Source: Archangium lipolyticum (GTDB lineage Bacteria; Myxococcota; Myxococcia; Myxococcales; Myxococcaceae). From it: DNA of 64,000 nucleotides. Of the stretch, positions 17,930-29,810 are shown in pieces. Position 1 is the stretch's first letter. Each line of letters starts with the position of its first letter. The DNA lies in contig NZ_JANKBZ010000019.1 of the NCBI RefSeq assembly GCF_024623785.1, positions 1 through 64,000 on the forward strand, in the 5' to 3' direction. A program made the position numbers and the translations under genes. The notes beneath the pieces were generated by a model that did not search any database, had not been told where the DNA came from, and saw only the letters and a list, made by a program, of their open reading frames with translations.

Positions 17930-20143
17930 ATGAGAAGAGAGCGCATGCGCGCTGGCGCCGGTGTGACGCGGCTCCTGCTGGCCATTTGTATGATGATGTG
18001 GAGCGGACGGGCCCTCGCCGGTCAGGGACTGCTCGCGACCGGGAGCGCCCACTCGCTGGCGGTCGCTCCGGATGGCTCCGTGTGGGGCTGGGGGTCCAAT
18101 GCCTTTGGCCAGCTGGGGGATGGGAACTACAAGAAGCACTCCCTCCCGGTGCGCGTGCCGGGACTCGATGGAGTCATCGTCGTCGCGGCCGGTGATTTCC
18201 ATTCCGTGGCATTGCGCGTGGATGGCTCCGTGTGGAGTTGGGGGTCCAATGACGCGGGCCAGCTCGGGGTGGAGCCGATGTCCGCGTACTCCCGGCCCGA
18301 GCCCGCGGTGGTACCGGGCCTCACGGGCGTGGTGGCGGTCGCGGCCGGTGAACGTCACATGCTGGCGTTGCGTGCGGACGGCTCCGTCTGGACCTGGGGC
18401 GACAACTTCCGGGGCCAGCTCGGGGTGGAGCCGGAGTCCTGGCCCACCTTCCGGGGCGAGCCCTCGGTGGTGCCGGGCCTGACGGAAGTGGTGGCGGTCG
18501 CGGCCGGTGGGTACCTCTCGCTGGCGCTGCGCGCGGACGGCTCCGTCTGGGCCTGGGGCGACAACCTCGATGGCCAGCTCGGGACCGCGGCTCCGTCCTA
18601 CAGGGCTCGACCCGCCGCGGTGCCGGGACTGACGGACGTGGTGGCCCTCGCCACCCATGGCCAGCGCGCGCTGGCGGTGCGCCAGGACGGCACCGTGTGG
18701 TTCTGGGGCGAGGATCCCCTGGACATGGTGGGGGATGGACTCGAGAACTACATCGCCACGCCCCACCCGGTGCAGGACCTCACGGACATGGTGGCCGTGG
18801 ATGATGCCTTCTTCCATTCGATGGCGCTGCGCCGGGATGGCACCCTGTGGGCCTGGGGACAGAACACCGGGGGCCAACTCGGTGATGGGACGATGCAACT
18901 GCGCATCCGCCCGGTCCAGGTGGGGCTGGACCACGTGAGGGCCTTCTCGGTGAGCGACGGCTTCTCGCTGGCACTGCGCCGGGATGGCACCTTGTGGAGC
19001 TGGGGAAACAATTCGGGGGGCGCGCTCGGCACGGGAACGGATCAGCAGCTCACCCCCATCCAGACGCGGGTGCTCACCGACGCGGTGTCCCTCTCGGCCG
19101 GCCCGTCCCGCTCGTTGGCGGTGAGGCAGGATGGCTCCGTCTGGAGCTGGGGCTCGGAACCGGCCCAGGTGGCGGGCCTCACGAGCGTGAAGGCCGTCTC
19201 GTCCGGTGACACCCACTGGCTGGCGTTGGGCATGGACGGCTCCGTCCGCGCCTGGGGCAACAACACCTACGGCCAGCTCGGCGATGGGACCAGAACCTAC
19301 CGTGTCGCGCCGGTGCCAGTGGCGGGCCTCACGGACGTGGTGGCCCTCTCGGCAGGTGGGTCCCACTCGCTGGCGGTGCGCGCGGACGGCTCCGTGTGGA
19401 GCTGGGGCTCCAACTCCAAGGGAGAGCTCGGTGACGGGACGACACAGCCGCGGATGAGCCCGGTCCAGACCGCCGGGCTGGACCAGGTGGTGGCCGTCTC
19501 GGCCAGCCCCTTCTACTCATTGGCGCTGCGCGAGGATGGCTCCGTCTGGGCCTGGGGTGGCAACTCCCAGGGCCAGCTTGGGGTCGGGTCGCCCTCCTCG
19601 AGGACACAGCCCGCTCCGGTGCCGGGTCTCTCGGACGTGGTGGCCATTTCGGCCGGTACCTACCACGCGCTGGCGCTGCGCGAGGATGGCTCCGTCTGGG
19701 CCTGGGGTGGCAACTCCCAGGGCCAGCTCGGCGATGGCTCCCTGGCCTCCCGTGCCACACCAGCGCCGGTACCGGGCCTCTCGCGCGTGGTCTCCCTGGA
19801 GGCCCGAGGAGACTCCTCGCTGGCGCTGCGCGAGGATGGCTCCGTCTGGGCCTGGGGAAACAATCTCTTCGGGCTCGGAGATGGGACGAGCGAGCCCCGG
19901 TCCTCTCCGGTCCAGGTGGTGGGCCTCACGGACGCCGTGGCCATCTCGGCGGGCAGCGTCCACGCGTTGGCGGTGCGCGCGGATGGCTCCGTGTGGGGCT
20001 GGGGGAGCTCCGCGATGCTCGGTGCCGGCCTGTCGGTGGTGCAGCCCACGCCCGCTCGCGTGGCGCTGCCCTGCCGCTTCTCGGGCCCGCCAGCGCTGGA
20101 GCATCGCGCGGGTGGGCCGCGGCGGTGCCACGTGGCGCCGTAA
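17930..20143 (+). CDS. Exported RCC1-repeat beta-propeller protein
   Basis: 737 residues with a signal peptide ending at ALA (about 32). The rest consists of about 14 RCC1 units of about 50 residues, each centred on DGSVWxWGxN and most ending xGQLGDG. Fourteen units would make two seven-bladed propellers. The eighth unit is short, lacking its QLG part, and the fifth is divergent. Two units are nearly identical in DNA (19522-19578 and 19672-19728). RCC1 propellers bind proteins or surfaces; the eukaryotic nucleotide-exchange role should not be assumed for an exported bacterial protein. A second ATG at 17945 is also possible. Confidence 0.88.
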   Translation: MRRERMRAGAGVTRLLLAICMMMWSGRALAGQGLLATGSAHSLAVAPDGSVWGWGSNAFGQLGDGNYKKHSLPVRVPGLDGVIVVAAGDFHSVALRVDGSVWSWGSNDAGQLGVEPMSAYSRPEPAVVPGLTGVVAVAAGERHMLALRADGSVWTWGDNFRGQLGVEPESWPTFRGEPSVVPGLTEVVAVAAGGYLSLALRADGSVWAWGDNLDGQLGTAAPSYRARPAAVPGLTDVVALATHGQRALAVRQDGTVWFWGEDPLDMVGDGLENYIATPHPVQDLTDMVAVDDAFFHSMALRRDGTLWAWGQNTGGQLGDGTMQLRIRPVQVGLDHVRAFSVSDGFSLALRRDGTLWSWGNNSGGALGTGTDQQLTPIQTRVLTDAVSLSAGPSRSLAVRQDGSVWSWGSEPAQVAGLTSVKAVSSGDTHWLALGMDGSVRAWGNNTYGQLGDGTRTYRVAPVPVAGLTDVVALSAGGSHSLAVRADGSVWSWGSNSKGELGDGTTQPRMSPVQTAGLDQVVAVSASPFYSLALREDGSVWAWGGNSQGQLGVGSPSSRTQPAPVPGLSDVVAISAGTYHALALREDGSVWAWGGNSQGQLGDGSLASRATPAPVPGLSRVVSLEARGDSSLALREDGSVWAWGNNLFGLGDGTSEPRSSPVQVVGLTDAVAISAGSVHALAVRADGSVWGWGSSAMLGAGLSVVQPTPARVALPCRFSGPPALEHRAGGPRRCHVAP
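19522..19728 (+). repeat. Identical 57-bp segments within the RCC1 gene
   Basis: Bases 19522-19578 and 19672-19728 are identical over 57 nt, exactly 150 bp (one propeller blade) apart. The first 36 nt recur about 147 bp further on, near 19819. This points to recent blade duplication or gene conversion. Confidence 0.85.
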
Positions 20144-20162
20144 CGACGGCTCCGCCCGCTGC

Positions 20163-21374
20163 CTAGAAGGCCACGGGCAGGCGCTGCAGGCCGTGCACGA
20201 GGATGCCGTCACGCCAGCGCAGCTCGGACGGGTCCACACCGAAACGCAGACGGGGCATGCGCTCCAGCAGTTGGTTGATGGCAATGGTTGCCTCGAGCCG
20301 CGCCAGGGGCGCTCCCAGGCAGAAGTGGATGCCGAAGCCGAAGGCGATGTGCCGGTTGGGCTCGCGGGTGATGTCGAACCGCTCCGGCTCCGGGAACTGC
20401 TCGGGGTCGTGGTCGGCCGCCAGCAGCGAGGCGAGGATGGTCTCCCCCTTGGGAATCACCTGGCCATGGAACTCGGTGTCCTGTGCGGCCCAGCGATGGG
20501 TGGTGGTCTCCACCGGGCCGCGGTAGCGCAGCATCTCCTCCACCGCCGACTCGATGAGGGCCGGGTTGGCGCGCAGCCGCTCCAACTGCTCCGGGTGGTT
20601 CAGCAGTGCCCAGACACCGTTGCCGATGAGGTTCACCGTCGTCTCGTGGCCCGCCACCAGCAGCAGGAACAGCATGCTCATCAGCTCCTGGGGCGAGAGC
20701 CGGTCCCCCTGCTCCTCCACGGACATGAGCGCGGTGAGCAGGTCGTCCCGGGGGTCCGTCCGGCGCCGCACCAGCAACTGCTGGAAGTACTGGATGAACT
20801 GCCTGCCCGCTTCCCGCATCGGCTCGAGGTTCCCAGCCGACGGCGGGCTGATGATGGTGGTCGTCCAGTCCCGGAACCGGTCCTGGTCCTCCACCGGCAC
20901 GCCGAGCAGCTCGGCGATGACGGTGATGGGCAGCGGGAAGGCGAAGGCGTCCAGCAGGTCCATGGAGCCCTGGGCCTTCGTCTTGTCCAGGAGCTGGCTG
21001 GCGATTTCGGCGACGCGTGGGCGCAGCTCCTCCACGCGGCGCGGGGTGAAGGCCTTGGAGACCAGGGAGCGCAGGCGCGTGTGGTCCGGAGGGTCCGCCG
21101 AGAGCATGTGCTGGTTGATGGCCTCCATATCGGCGGTGCGCATCTTCCGGTTGGGCGAGTCTTCGGGGAGCTTCTCCACGGCCTTGGTGAAGCGCGGGTC
21201 GCGCACCAGCTCCACCGCGTCCTTGTAGCGGGTCACCACCCACACCGGCTGTTGCAGGGTGGGATCGAACAGCCGGACCACGGGGGCCTCCCGCCGCATG
21301 CGCGCGTAGAGGGGCAGGGGGTTGGCGCGCGTCTCCGGCGCCCAGAGGTCATAGCGGTTGGGGGTCGTGTTCAT
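20163..21374 (-). CDS. Cytochrome P450
   Basis: 403 residues, normal for a soluble bacterial P450. The I-helix motif AGHETT is at 241-246, an ExxR-type EEMLR is in the K-helix, and the heme loop FGFGIHFCLG has C352 as iron ligand. It needs a ferredoxin and reductase from elsewhere. The ATG follows AGGAGAAGCC, a good ribosome binding site, and lies 41 nt after the response regulator stop, so it is probably transcribed with the kinase and regulator genes. The substrate cannot be predicted. Confidence 0.93.
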   Translation of the reverse strand: MNTTPNRYDLWAPETRANPLPLYARMRREAPVVRLFDPTLQQPVWVVTRYKDAVELVRDPRFTKAVEKLPEDSPNRKMRTADMEAINQHMLSADPPDHTRLRSLVSKAFTPRRVEELRPRVAEIASQLLDKTKAQGSMDLLDAFAFPLPITVIAELLGVPVEDQDRFRDWTTTIISPPSAGNLEPMREAGRQFIQYFQQLLVRRRTDPRDDLLTALMSVEEQGDRLSPQELMSMLFLLLVAGHETTVNLIGNGVWALLNHPEQLERLRANPALIESAVEEMLRYRGPVETTTHRWAAQDTEFHGQVIPKGETILASLLAADHDPEQFPEPERFDITREPNRHIAFGFGIHFCLGAPLARLEATIAINQLLERMPRLRFGVDPSELRWRDGILVHGLQRLPVAF

Positions 21375-21415
21375 GATGGCTTCTCCTGGGGGGTGGGAAG
21401 GGAAGGGGGAGCTGC

Positions 21416-24276
<2,861 letters not shown>

Positions 24277-24467
24277 TCATCCACTACAACGCGCGCGCCC
24301 ACCGGGGTCCATGGTCGGAAGATGGGAAGACGGACTCGGGGCAGAATGCCCCATGGGGCGGCTTGCCCCGCGTCATTCCCGAAGGGACGCATCGCGTGGG
24401 AGGGACGGCGTGCTGGCATGGGTCATGCTGTGAAGAGGCAGCTGACTTTTCGTTCGGGTCCTTCGCC

Positions 24468-24896
24468 ATGATGCCTCCCTTGCCGACCGAACCCCGCCCG
24501 CCGCGCATCCTCCTGGCCGAGGATGATGACGAGATGCGTGCGCTCCTCACCCTGACACTGGCGAGGGCCGGCTATGCCGTGGTGGCACTGGAGGACGGCT
24601 TCGAATTGTCGGACTACGTGTCCCTGACCCAGGTGTTCGGCGGCCCCCTGCTGGCGCCGGATCTCATCCTCTCGGATGTGCGGATGCCGGGGCGGACCGG
24701 GCTGGAGGTGCTCGTCCAGGCGCGGGCCTGTGGTCTTGCCTGCCCGGTGGTCATCCTGTCGGCCTTCACCGACGACGAGACGCGTGAGGAGGCTCGGAAG
24801 CTCGGGGTGAAAGCGGTGCTGGACAAGCCCGTGGACCTCGAGGAGTTGAAGTCCACGCTGCACGAACTGGCCCGCGCTGGCCTCCCGGTCCGGTGA
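24468..24896 (+). CDS. Single-domain response regulator
   Basis: 142 residues, only a CheY-like receiver: acidic triad EDDD (18-21), phospho-acceptor D70 in LSDVRMPG, and DKPVD with the conserved lysine. The loop between beta2 and beta3 is slightly long. There is no output domain, so it would act by protein contact or as a phosphate sink. It is divergent from the histidine kinase gene, a possible partner. The tandem ATGs at 24468 and 24471 are both possible starts. Confidence 0.85.
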   Translation: MMPPLPTEPRPPRILLAEDDDEMRALLTLTLARAGYAVVALEDGFELSDYVSLTQVFGGPLLAPDLILSDVRMPGRTGLEVLVQARACGLACPVVILSAFTDDETREEARKLGVKAVLDKPVDLEELKSTLHELARAGLPVR

Positions 24897-24903
24897 GATG
24901 GAA

Positions 24904-24921
24904 GCCCTGTCACAGCAGGGC
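24904..24921 (+). terminator. Hairpin after the single-domain response regulator
   Basis: GCCCTG and CAGGGC form a 6-bp stem with a 6-nt loop 7 nt past the stop codon. There is no T-run. It is a plausible terminator or 3' end stabiliser. Confidence 0.35.
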
Positions 24922-24977
24922 GCTCGATGTTGATGTAGCGTGCCGGTAGTACCCTCTCGCTCGCGGCCCCCCCTCGT

Positions 24978-27032
24978 ATGTTCCGCTCCCGTACGCTCGC
25001 CCTCGCGGTCGCCGTCGTGCTCCTCCTGGCCGCCGGGGCCGTCATCTGGCGCCCGGCCGCGCCGAACGCCCCGCCCGCCGCGCCCATCGGTTCGACGGGA
25101 GCGGCCGTGCGCCCCGCCCCGCCCGCGCCCCAGGTGACGGTGAAGCTTCAGTCCTCCGCTACCGGCTATGTCGGCTCGGAGAAGTGCGCCGAGTGCCATG
25201 ACGACGAGCACGCCGCGTGGAGCAAGGACTGGCATGCCCGTGCGCTCTCCGAGGCCACCCCGCGCTACGTGGTGGGTGACTTCTCCCAGACGCACTTCAA
25301 GGGCGAGTCCAGCGAGGCGTGGATGTCGCGGAGGGACGAGCACTCCTTCATGAGCACGCGGGGGCCCACCGGTGGCACCTTCGAGTACCCCGTGCACTGG
25401 GTGGTGGGCGGCAAGCGGATGCAGGATCCCGTCACCGTCATGCCCGACGGCCGCTGGCAGGTGCTGCCCATCTACTTCCACGTCACCGGCAAGGGCGAGT
25501 GGGTGGACTACTCCGAGACCAAGCAGGGGGCGCTGACGACGGACCATCCCTTCTTCTGGTCCAACTGGCAGCGCAACGCCCAGCACTCGTGCCTGGACTG
25601 CCACGTCACCGGCCTCAACGCGACGTACGACCGGCAGGCCCACCAGTGGAGCACCGGCTTCGCGGACCCGGGCGTGGCCTGCGAGAGCTGCCACGGCCCC
25701 GGCGCGCGTCACGCGGAGACGCAACTGAAGAAGGACATCGTCCAGCCGGCGAAGCTGCCGCCGCGCGAGGAGCTGGCCGTGTGCGGGCAGTGCCACGGGC
25801 CGCACCGCACGCTCTTCCCCCTGCTGGATGCGCGGCACCGCTTCCACCCGGGGGACTCGTACGAGGACCATTACCAGCCCATGGTGGTCACCCTCGGAAA
25901 CCAGCGCTCCGGCGACTACTTCGATGATGGGCGCCCCAAGACGTCCAGCTTCGAGTACCAGGCCCTCTCCCAGTCCCGGTGCCACCTGCAGGGGGGCGCC
26001 ACCTGCCTCACCTGCCACACCGCGCCCCACGGCGAGCACGCGGCCAATGAAGTCAAGCAGCCCAAGCACCTCGCCCAGGGCGTGACGGTGGGCTCCGCGA
26101 GCTGCCAGGGCTGCCACGCGAAGGTGTTCGCCGAGGGCGAGAAGCACACGCACCACGCCTCGGCGGAGGCGCGGGACTGCCTGGCGTGCCACATGCCGCC
26201 CACCATCTCGGGCGTGCTGGACCACTTCGCGGACCACGCCCTCGACGTGCCGGTGCCCCAGAACACGGTGAAGCACGGCATTCCCAACGCGTGCAACGCG
26301 TGCCACACGCACGAGAAGGCCTCGCCCGAGTCGATGGTGGCGGCGATGGAGAAGTGGTGGCCGAAGGCGAAGCAGCGGCAGGCGCGGCGGATGCGGCTGG
26401 CGGACGCCATCGCCGAGAAGACCGCCGCGGCCAGCCGCCAGCCGCTGGAGCAGGTGCTGGCGGACAAGAAGGAGGCTCCGACCCTACGTGGCGTGGCGGC
26501 CCAACTGCTGGCCCAGCGCTTCCGCAAGGACGCCGTGCCCGCGCTGAAGGCGGCGCTCGCCACGGCGACGGACTCCACGCTGCGCTCGGAGCTCGCCGAG
26601 GCGCTGGCCTCCACGGGCACGCGTGAAGTGGCGGACACGCTCGCCCCACTGCTGAAGGACAAGTCGCTCTGGGTGCGCCAGGCCGCCGCCGTGCCGCTCG
26701 CCAGCGTGGGGGACGCGCGCGGGACCGCGGCGCTGGAGGAACTGGCGCGCCATCCCGACTCCGAGGGGCTGCCGGTGCCACACGTGGTGCTCGGCCAGAT
26801 GGCGTTCCGCCGGGGCGACCTGGCCACCGGCATCCGCGAGCTGGAGCGCTCGCTGGACCTTCAGCCGTACAACGCCGAGGTGCTGGTGCTGCTGGCCGAT
26901 GCCTACGCCCGCCAGGGTGACATGGTGCGGGCGAGGGACCGGCTGGAGGAGGCGTTGCGGTTCGACCCGCGGCACCGGGGTGCCCGGCAGCGGATGAACC
27001 TCATGAAGAACGGGCGTGGCCCGGGGCGGTGA
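24978..27032 (+). CDS. Octaheme c-type cytochrome with HEAT/TPR-like C-terminus
   Basis: 684 residues. One N-terminal hydrophobic segment (8-25) is an uncleaved anchor or signal. Eight CxxCH heme sites are present (CAECH, CLDCH, CESCH, CGQCH, CLTCH, CQGCH, CLACH, CNACH). The last 230 residues are helical: HEAT-like repeats, then TPR-like units. Such proteins move electrons in the periplasm; the repeat tail suggests assembly into a larger complex. The layout resembles multiheme cytochromes annotated as cytochrome c554-like. The partner or electron acceptor is not visible. The next gene starts within or shortly after its end and is probably co-transcribed. Confidence 0.9.
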   Translation: MFRSRTLALAVAVVLLLAAGAVIWRPAAPNAPPAAPIGSTGAAVRPAPPAPQVTVKLQSSATGYVGSEKCAECHDDEHAAWSKDWHARALSEATPRYVVGDFSQTHFKGESSEAWMSRRDEHSFMSTRGPTGGTFEYPVHWVVGGKRMQDPVTVMPDGRWQVLPIYFHVTGKGEWVDYSETKQGALTTDHPFFWSNWQRNAQHSCLDCHVTGLNATYDRQAHQWSTGFADPGVACESCHGPGARHAETQLKKDIVQPAKLPPREELAVCGQCHGPHRTLFPLLDARHRFHPGDSYEDHYQPMVVTLGNQRSGDYFDDGRPKTSSFEYQALSQSRCHLQGGATCLTCHTAPHGEHAANEVKQPKHLAQGVTVGSASCQGCHAKVFAEGEKHTHHASAEARDCLACHMPPTISGVLDHFADHALDVPVPQNTVKHGIPNACNACHTHEKASPESMVAAMEKWWPKAKQRQARRMRLADAIAEKTAAASRQPLEQVLADKKEAPTLRGVAAQLLAQRFRKDAVPALKAALATATDSTLRSELAEALASTGTREVADTLAPLLKDKSLWVRQAAAVPLASVGDARGTAALEELARHPDSEGLPVPHVVLGQMAFRRGDLATGIRELERSLDLQPYNAEVLVLLADAYARQGDMVRARDRLEEALRFDPRHRGARQRMNLMKNGRGPGR

Positions 27033-27070
27033 GGCGCGGAGGCGGGTCTCGGGGTAGACTCGCGCCTCCC

Positions 27071-29653
27071 GTGAATCGCATCTCCGCCAGAGTGTTCGCC
27101 GCCGTGGGTCTGCTCTTCGTCGCCTCCGGCATGAGCGGGCTCGTCTTCGAGGTCATCTGGGTCCGCTACCTGACGTTGGTGGTGGGCCACACCACGTTCG
27201 CCGCGAGCCTGGTGGTGTCCGCCTTCCTGGCGGGGCTCGTCCTGGGCAGTCTCGCGCTGGGGCGGCTCGCGGACAGGTTGAGCCGCCCGCTGCTGGCCTA
27301 CGGGCTGCTGGAGGCCGCCACGGGCGTGCTCGCGCTGGGCATCACCCATGTGCTGGCCACCCTGCCCGAGTGGCTCTCCGCGCTGGGCCTGCCGGGTGGA
27401 GGACCGCTGCCGGTGCGCGGGGTGCTGGCCTTCCTGCTGGTGTTGCCGCCCACCTTCTTCATGGGGGGCACACTGCCCGTCCTCGTGCGCTTCGTGGCGC
27501 GTCAGCTGGAGGGGCTGGGGCGCTCCTTCGGTGTGCTGTACGCCCTCAACACCCTGGGCGCGGCGCTCGGCTGCGGGTTGGCGGGTTTCTATCTCATCGG
27601 CGCGGTGGGGCTGTGGCGCACGGCGGCAATCGCCTCGGGGCTCAACCTGCTCGTGGGGCTCGCCGTGTTCCTCCTGCACCTGCGGCTGCGCCCCGAGCCC
27701 CTTCCCGCCAGCGCGTCCACCCCCGCCGAGGCGGCTCCCGACGCTTCCGCTGCCTTCCACGGTGCGCGCCGCACGTTGCTCGTCACCGCCTTCGCGCTGT
27801 GCGGCTTCGCGTCCATCTCCTACGAGGTGCTCTGGTTCCGCGTCCTCTCCACCTCGCTGGACTCCTCCACGTATGCCTTCACCATCCTCCTGGTGACGTT
27901 CCTGCTGGGGCTCGTCATCGGAGGGCTCGTCTACTCGCTGCGGCTGGCCGGGCGGGTGCGTGAGCTGGAGCTCTTCGTCTCCGTGGAGGCGATGCTTTCC
28001 TTCGCGGGCCTGTTGTCCCTGGCGCTGCTGGGCATGTCCCGCCCGGTGAGCCAGGTGCTCTCCGGGCTGGTGGGCGGCTGGGGCCCCAACGCCGTCTACG
28101 TCGGCATGCTGCTGCACGCGGCGCTCGTCATCCTCGTGCCCGCCTCGCTCATCGGCGTCATCTTCCCGCTGGTGGTGCAGCTCACCACCCGGCACGTGGC
28201 GAGCGCCGCCAGCAACGTGGGCCTGCTGTACTCGGTGAATACACTGGGCGGCATCGTCGGCTCGCTGCTGGTGGGCTTCGTGCTGGTGCCGGCGGTGGGG
28301 ACGCAGTGGACGTTCGTGGGGGTGTGCGCGCTCAACATGGCGCTCGCGCTGGGCGTGCAGGTGTTGGACACCGAGGCGCGGCCGAGCGCCCGGCGCAGCA
28401 TGTGGGCCGGGGCGGCGCTGCTCGCGGTGGCGGTGGTGATGGTACCGGGAGACCTGCTGGTGCGCGCCTTCGCCGAGCACTCGGACTCGCGGGTGCGCTT
28501 CGTGCGCGAAGGCGTGGACGGGTCGCTGGCGGTGCTCGAGTACGACACCGCGTCCGTGTGTGACTCGGGCCTGTACGCGTGTGGTCCGGGGTGCCGGGAG
28601 AAGAGCTTCCGTCACCAGCAGTTGCTGTTCGGCTCGGTGTCGTATGCGAACACGGCGCTGCCGAGGAAGCGCTACATGGCCACGCTGGCGCACCTGCCCA
28701 TGCTGCTGCACCCGGAGCCGAAGCAGGTGCTGCAGGTGTGCTTCGGCACGGGAAGCACGGCGGGCTCCTTCGCGAGCCACCCGGGGCTGGCCTCGCTCAC
28801 CATCGTGGACACCAACCCGGACGTGCTGGCCGCCGCGCCGCACTTCGCCGAGCACAACCACGGCGTGGCGGAGGATCCGCGGGCGCACGTGGTGTTCGAT
28901 GACGGGCGCCATTTCCTGCTGTCCACGCAGGGCCGCTACGACGTCATCTCCTTCGAGCCGCCGCCGCCCCGCTCCGCGGGCGTGGTGAGCCTCTACACCA
29001 CCGAGTTCTACCAGCAGGTGAAGCAGCGGCTGGCTCAGGGTGGGGTGCTGGCGCAGTGGATCCCCCTGCAGCAGCAGCCGGACAACCTGACGCGGGGCCT
29101 GGTGGTCTCGCTGCTGGAGGTCTTCCCCGAGGTGACGCTGTGGATTCCCTCGGACTACGAGGCGGTGCTGGTGGCGTCGGACCGGCCGCTGGCGGTGGAT
29201 GTGGCGGGCTGGGAGGCCCGGTGGGCGCAGGCCTCGGTGGCGCGCTCGCTGGCGGACGTGGGCTTCACCTCACCCTATGGCCTCATGGGGACGTACGTGG
29301 CGGGCACGGAGGCGCTGCGGCGCTGGACGCAAGGCTACCAGCCGGTGACGGACGACGAGCCGGCGGTGGAGTACTTCCTCTTCAACGCGGACAAGCCCTT
29401 CGACCCGGAGGCGATGCTCGCGCTGGCGCAGCCCCCGGCGCTCGCGCGGGCGGAGCAGCTGGATGCGGGGCGGCTCTCGCGCGAGCTGGAGGCCAACCGG
29501 CGGGTGCTGGAGTCCACGCGGCTCAAGCGCGAGGGCTCGTGGGACGCGGCGCGGGCGCGGGTGCAGGAGGCTCGCGCGGCGGTGGGCGACAACGCCTTCC
29601 TGTCCTTCCTGCTGGACCTGGAACTGGACTGCCTACGGCCAGCGGGGCGCTGA
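27071..29653 (+). CDS. Multi-pass membrane protein fused to spermidine-synthase-like domain
   Basis: About 860 residues. The first 450 or so carry many hydrophobic helices with an internal duplication (SGLVFEVIWVRYL early, ISYEVLWFRVL later), as in MFS-like fused spermidine synthases. The C-terminal 330 residues match a polyamine-synthase methyltransferase fold: QVCFGTGSTAG is the nucleotide-binding glycine loop, IVDTNPD the acidic beta2 end, and VFDDGRHFL follows. The classical catalytic aspartate motif is changed (SFEPPPP), so spermidine synthesis is doubtful. I choose the GTG at 27071; a GTG at 27029 overlapping the cytochrome stop is the alternative. Pairing with a multiheme cytochrome suggests a shared envelope role, which is inference. 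Confidence 0.8.
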   Translation: MNRISARVFAAVGLLFVASGMSGLVFEVIWVRYLTLVVGHTTFAASLVVSAFLAGLVLGSLALGRLADRLSRPLLAYGLLEAATGVLALGITHVLATLPEWLSALGLPGGGPLPVRGVLAFLLVLPPTFFMGGTLPVLVRFVARQLEGLGRSFGVLYALNTLGAALGCGLAGFYLIGAVGLWRTAAIASGLNLLVGLAVFLLHLRLRPEPLPASASTPAEAAPDASAAFHGARRTLLVTAFALCGFASISYEVLWFRVLSTSLDSSTYAFTILLVTFLLGLVIGGLVYSLRLAGRVRELELFVSVEAMLSFAGLLSLALLGMSRPVSQVLSGLVGGWGPNAVYVGMLLHAALVILVPASLIGVIFPLVVQLTTRHVASAASNVGLLYSVNTLGGIVGSLLVGFVLVPAVGTQWTFVGVCALNMALALGVQVLDTEARPSARRSMWAGAALLAVAVVMVPGDLLVRAFAEHSDSRVRFVREGVDGSLAVLEYDTASVCDSGLYACGPGCREKSFRHQQLLFGSVSYANTALPRKRYMATLAHLPMLLHPEPKQVLQVCFGTGSTAGSFASHPGLASLTIVDTNPDVLAAAPHFAEHNHGVAEDPRAHVVFDDGRHFLLSTQGRYDVISFEPPPPRSAGVVSLYTTEFYQQVKQRLAQGGVLAQWIPLQQQPDNLTRGLVVSLLEVFPEVTLWIPSDYEAVLVASDRPLAVDVAGWEARWAQASVARSLADVGFTSPYGLMGTYVAGTEALRRWTQGYQPVTDDEPAVEYFLFNADKPFDPEAMLALAQPPALARAEQLDAGRLSRELEANRRVLESTRLKREGSWDAARARVQEARAAVGDNAFLSFLLDLELDCLRPAGR

Positions 29654-29672
29654 TTGGCTAAGCCATCCGAAC

Positions 29673-29799
29673 TAAGTTCTTTCAGGGGGTGGTTCCGGTC
29701 ACGTTCGGGAGCAACTGGTCCGATGGTCGGACCAGTCGGCACGCTCCGCGGCTGGAAGGTGCCCCGCTCTCTTCGCAAGAGCCCCTCTGAAAGAACTTA
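29673..29799. repeat. Inverted-repeat element between convergent genes
   Basis: TAAGTTCTTTCAG at the left and its exact reverse complement at the right form 13-bp terminal arms, extended to 17 bp with one mismatch. Inside is a second hairpin, ACTGGTCCGA-tgg-TCGGACCAGT (29714-29736), with a perfect 10-bp stem. The element is about 127 bp and AT-richer at its ends than the surroundings. It fits a small MITE-like element or a bidirectional terminator; no target duplication is obvious. Confidence 0.6.
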
Positions 29800-29810
29800 C
29801 TCCTGTCGTG

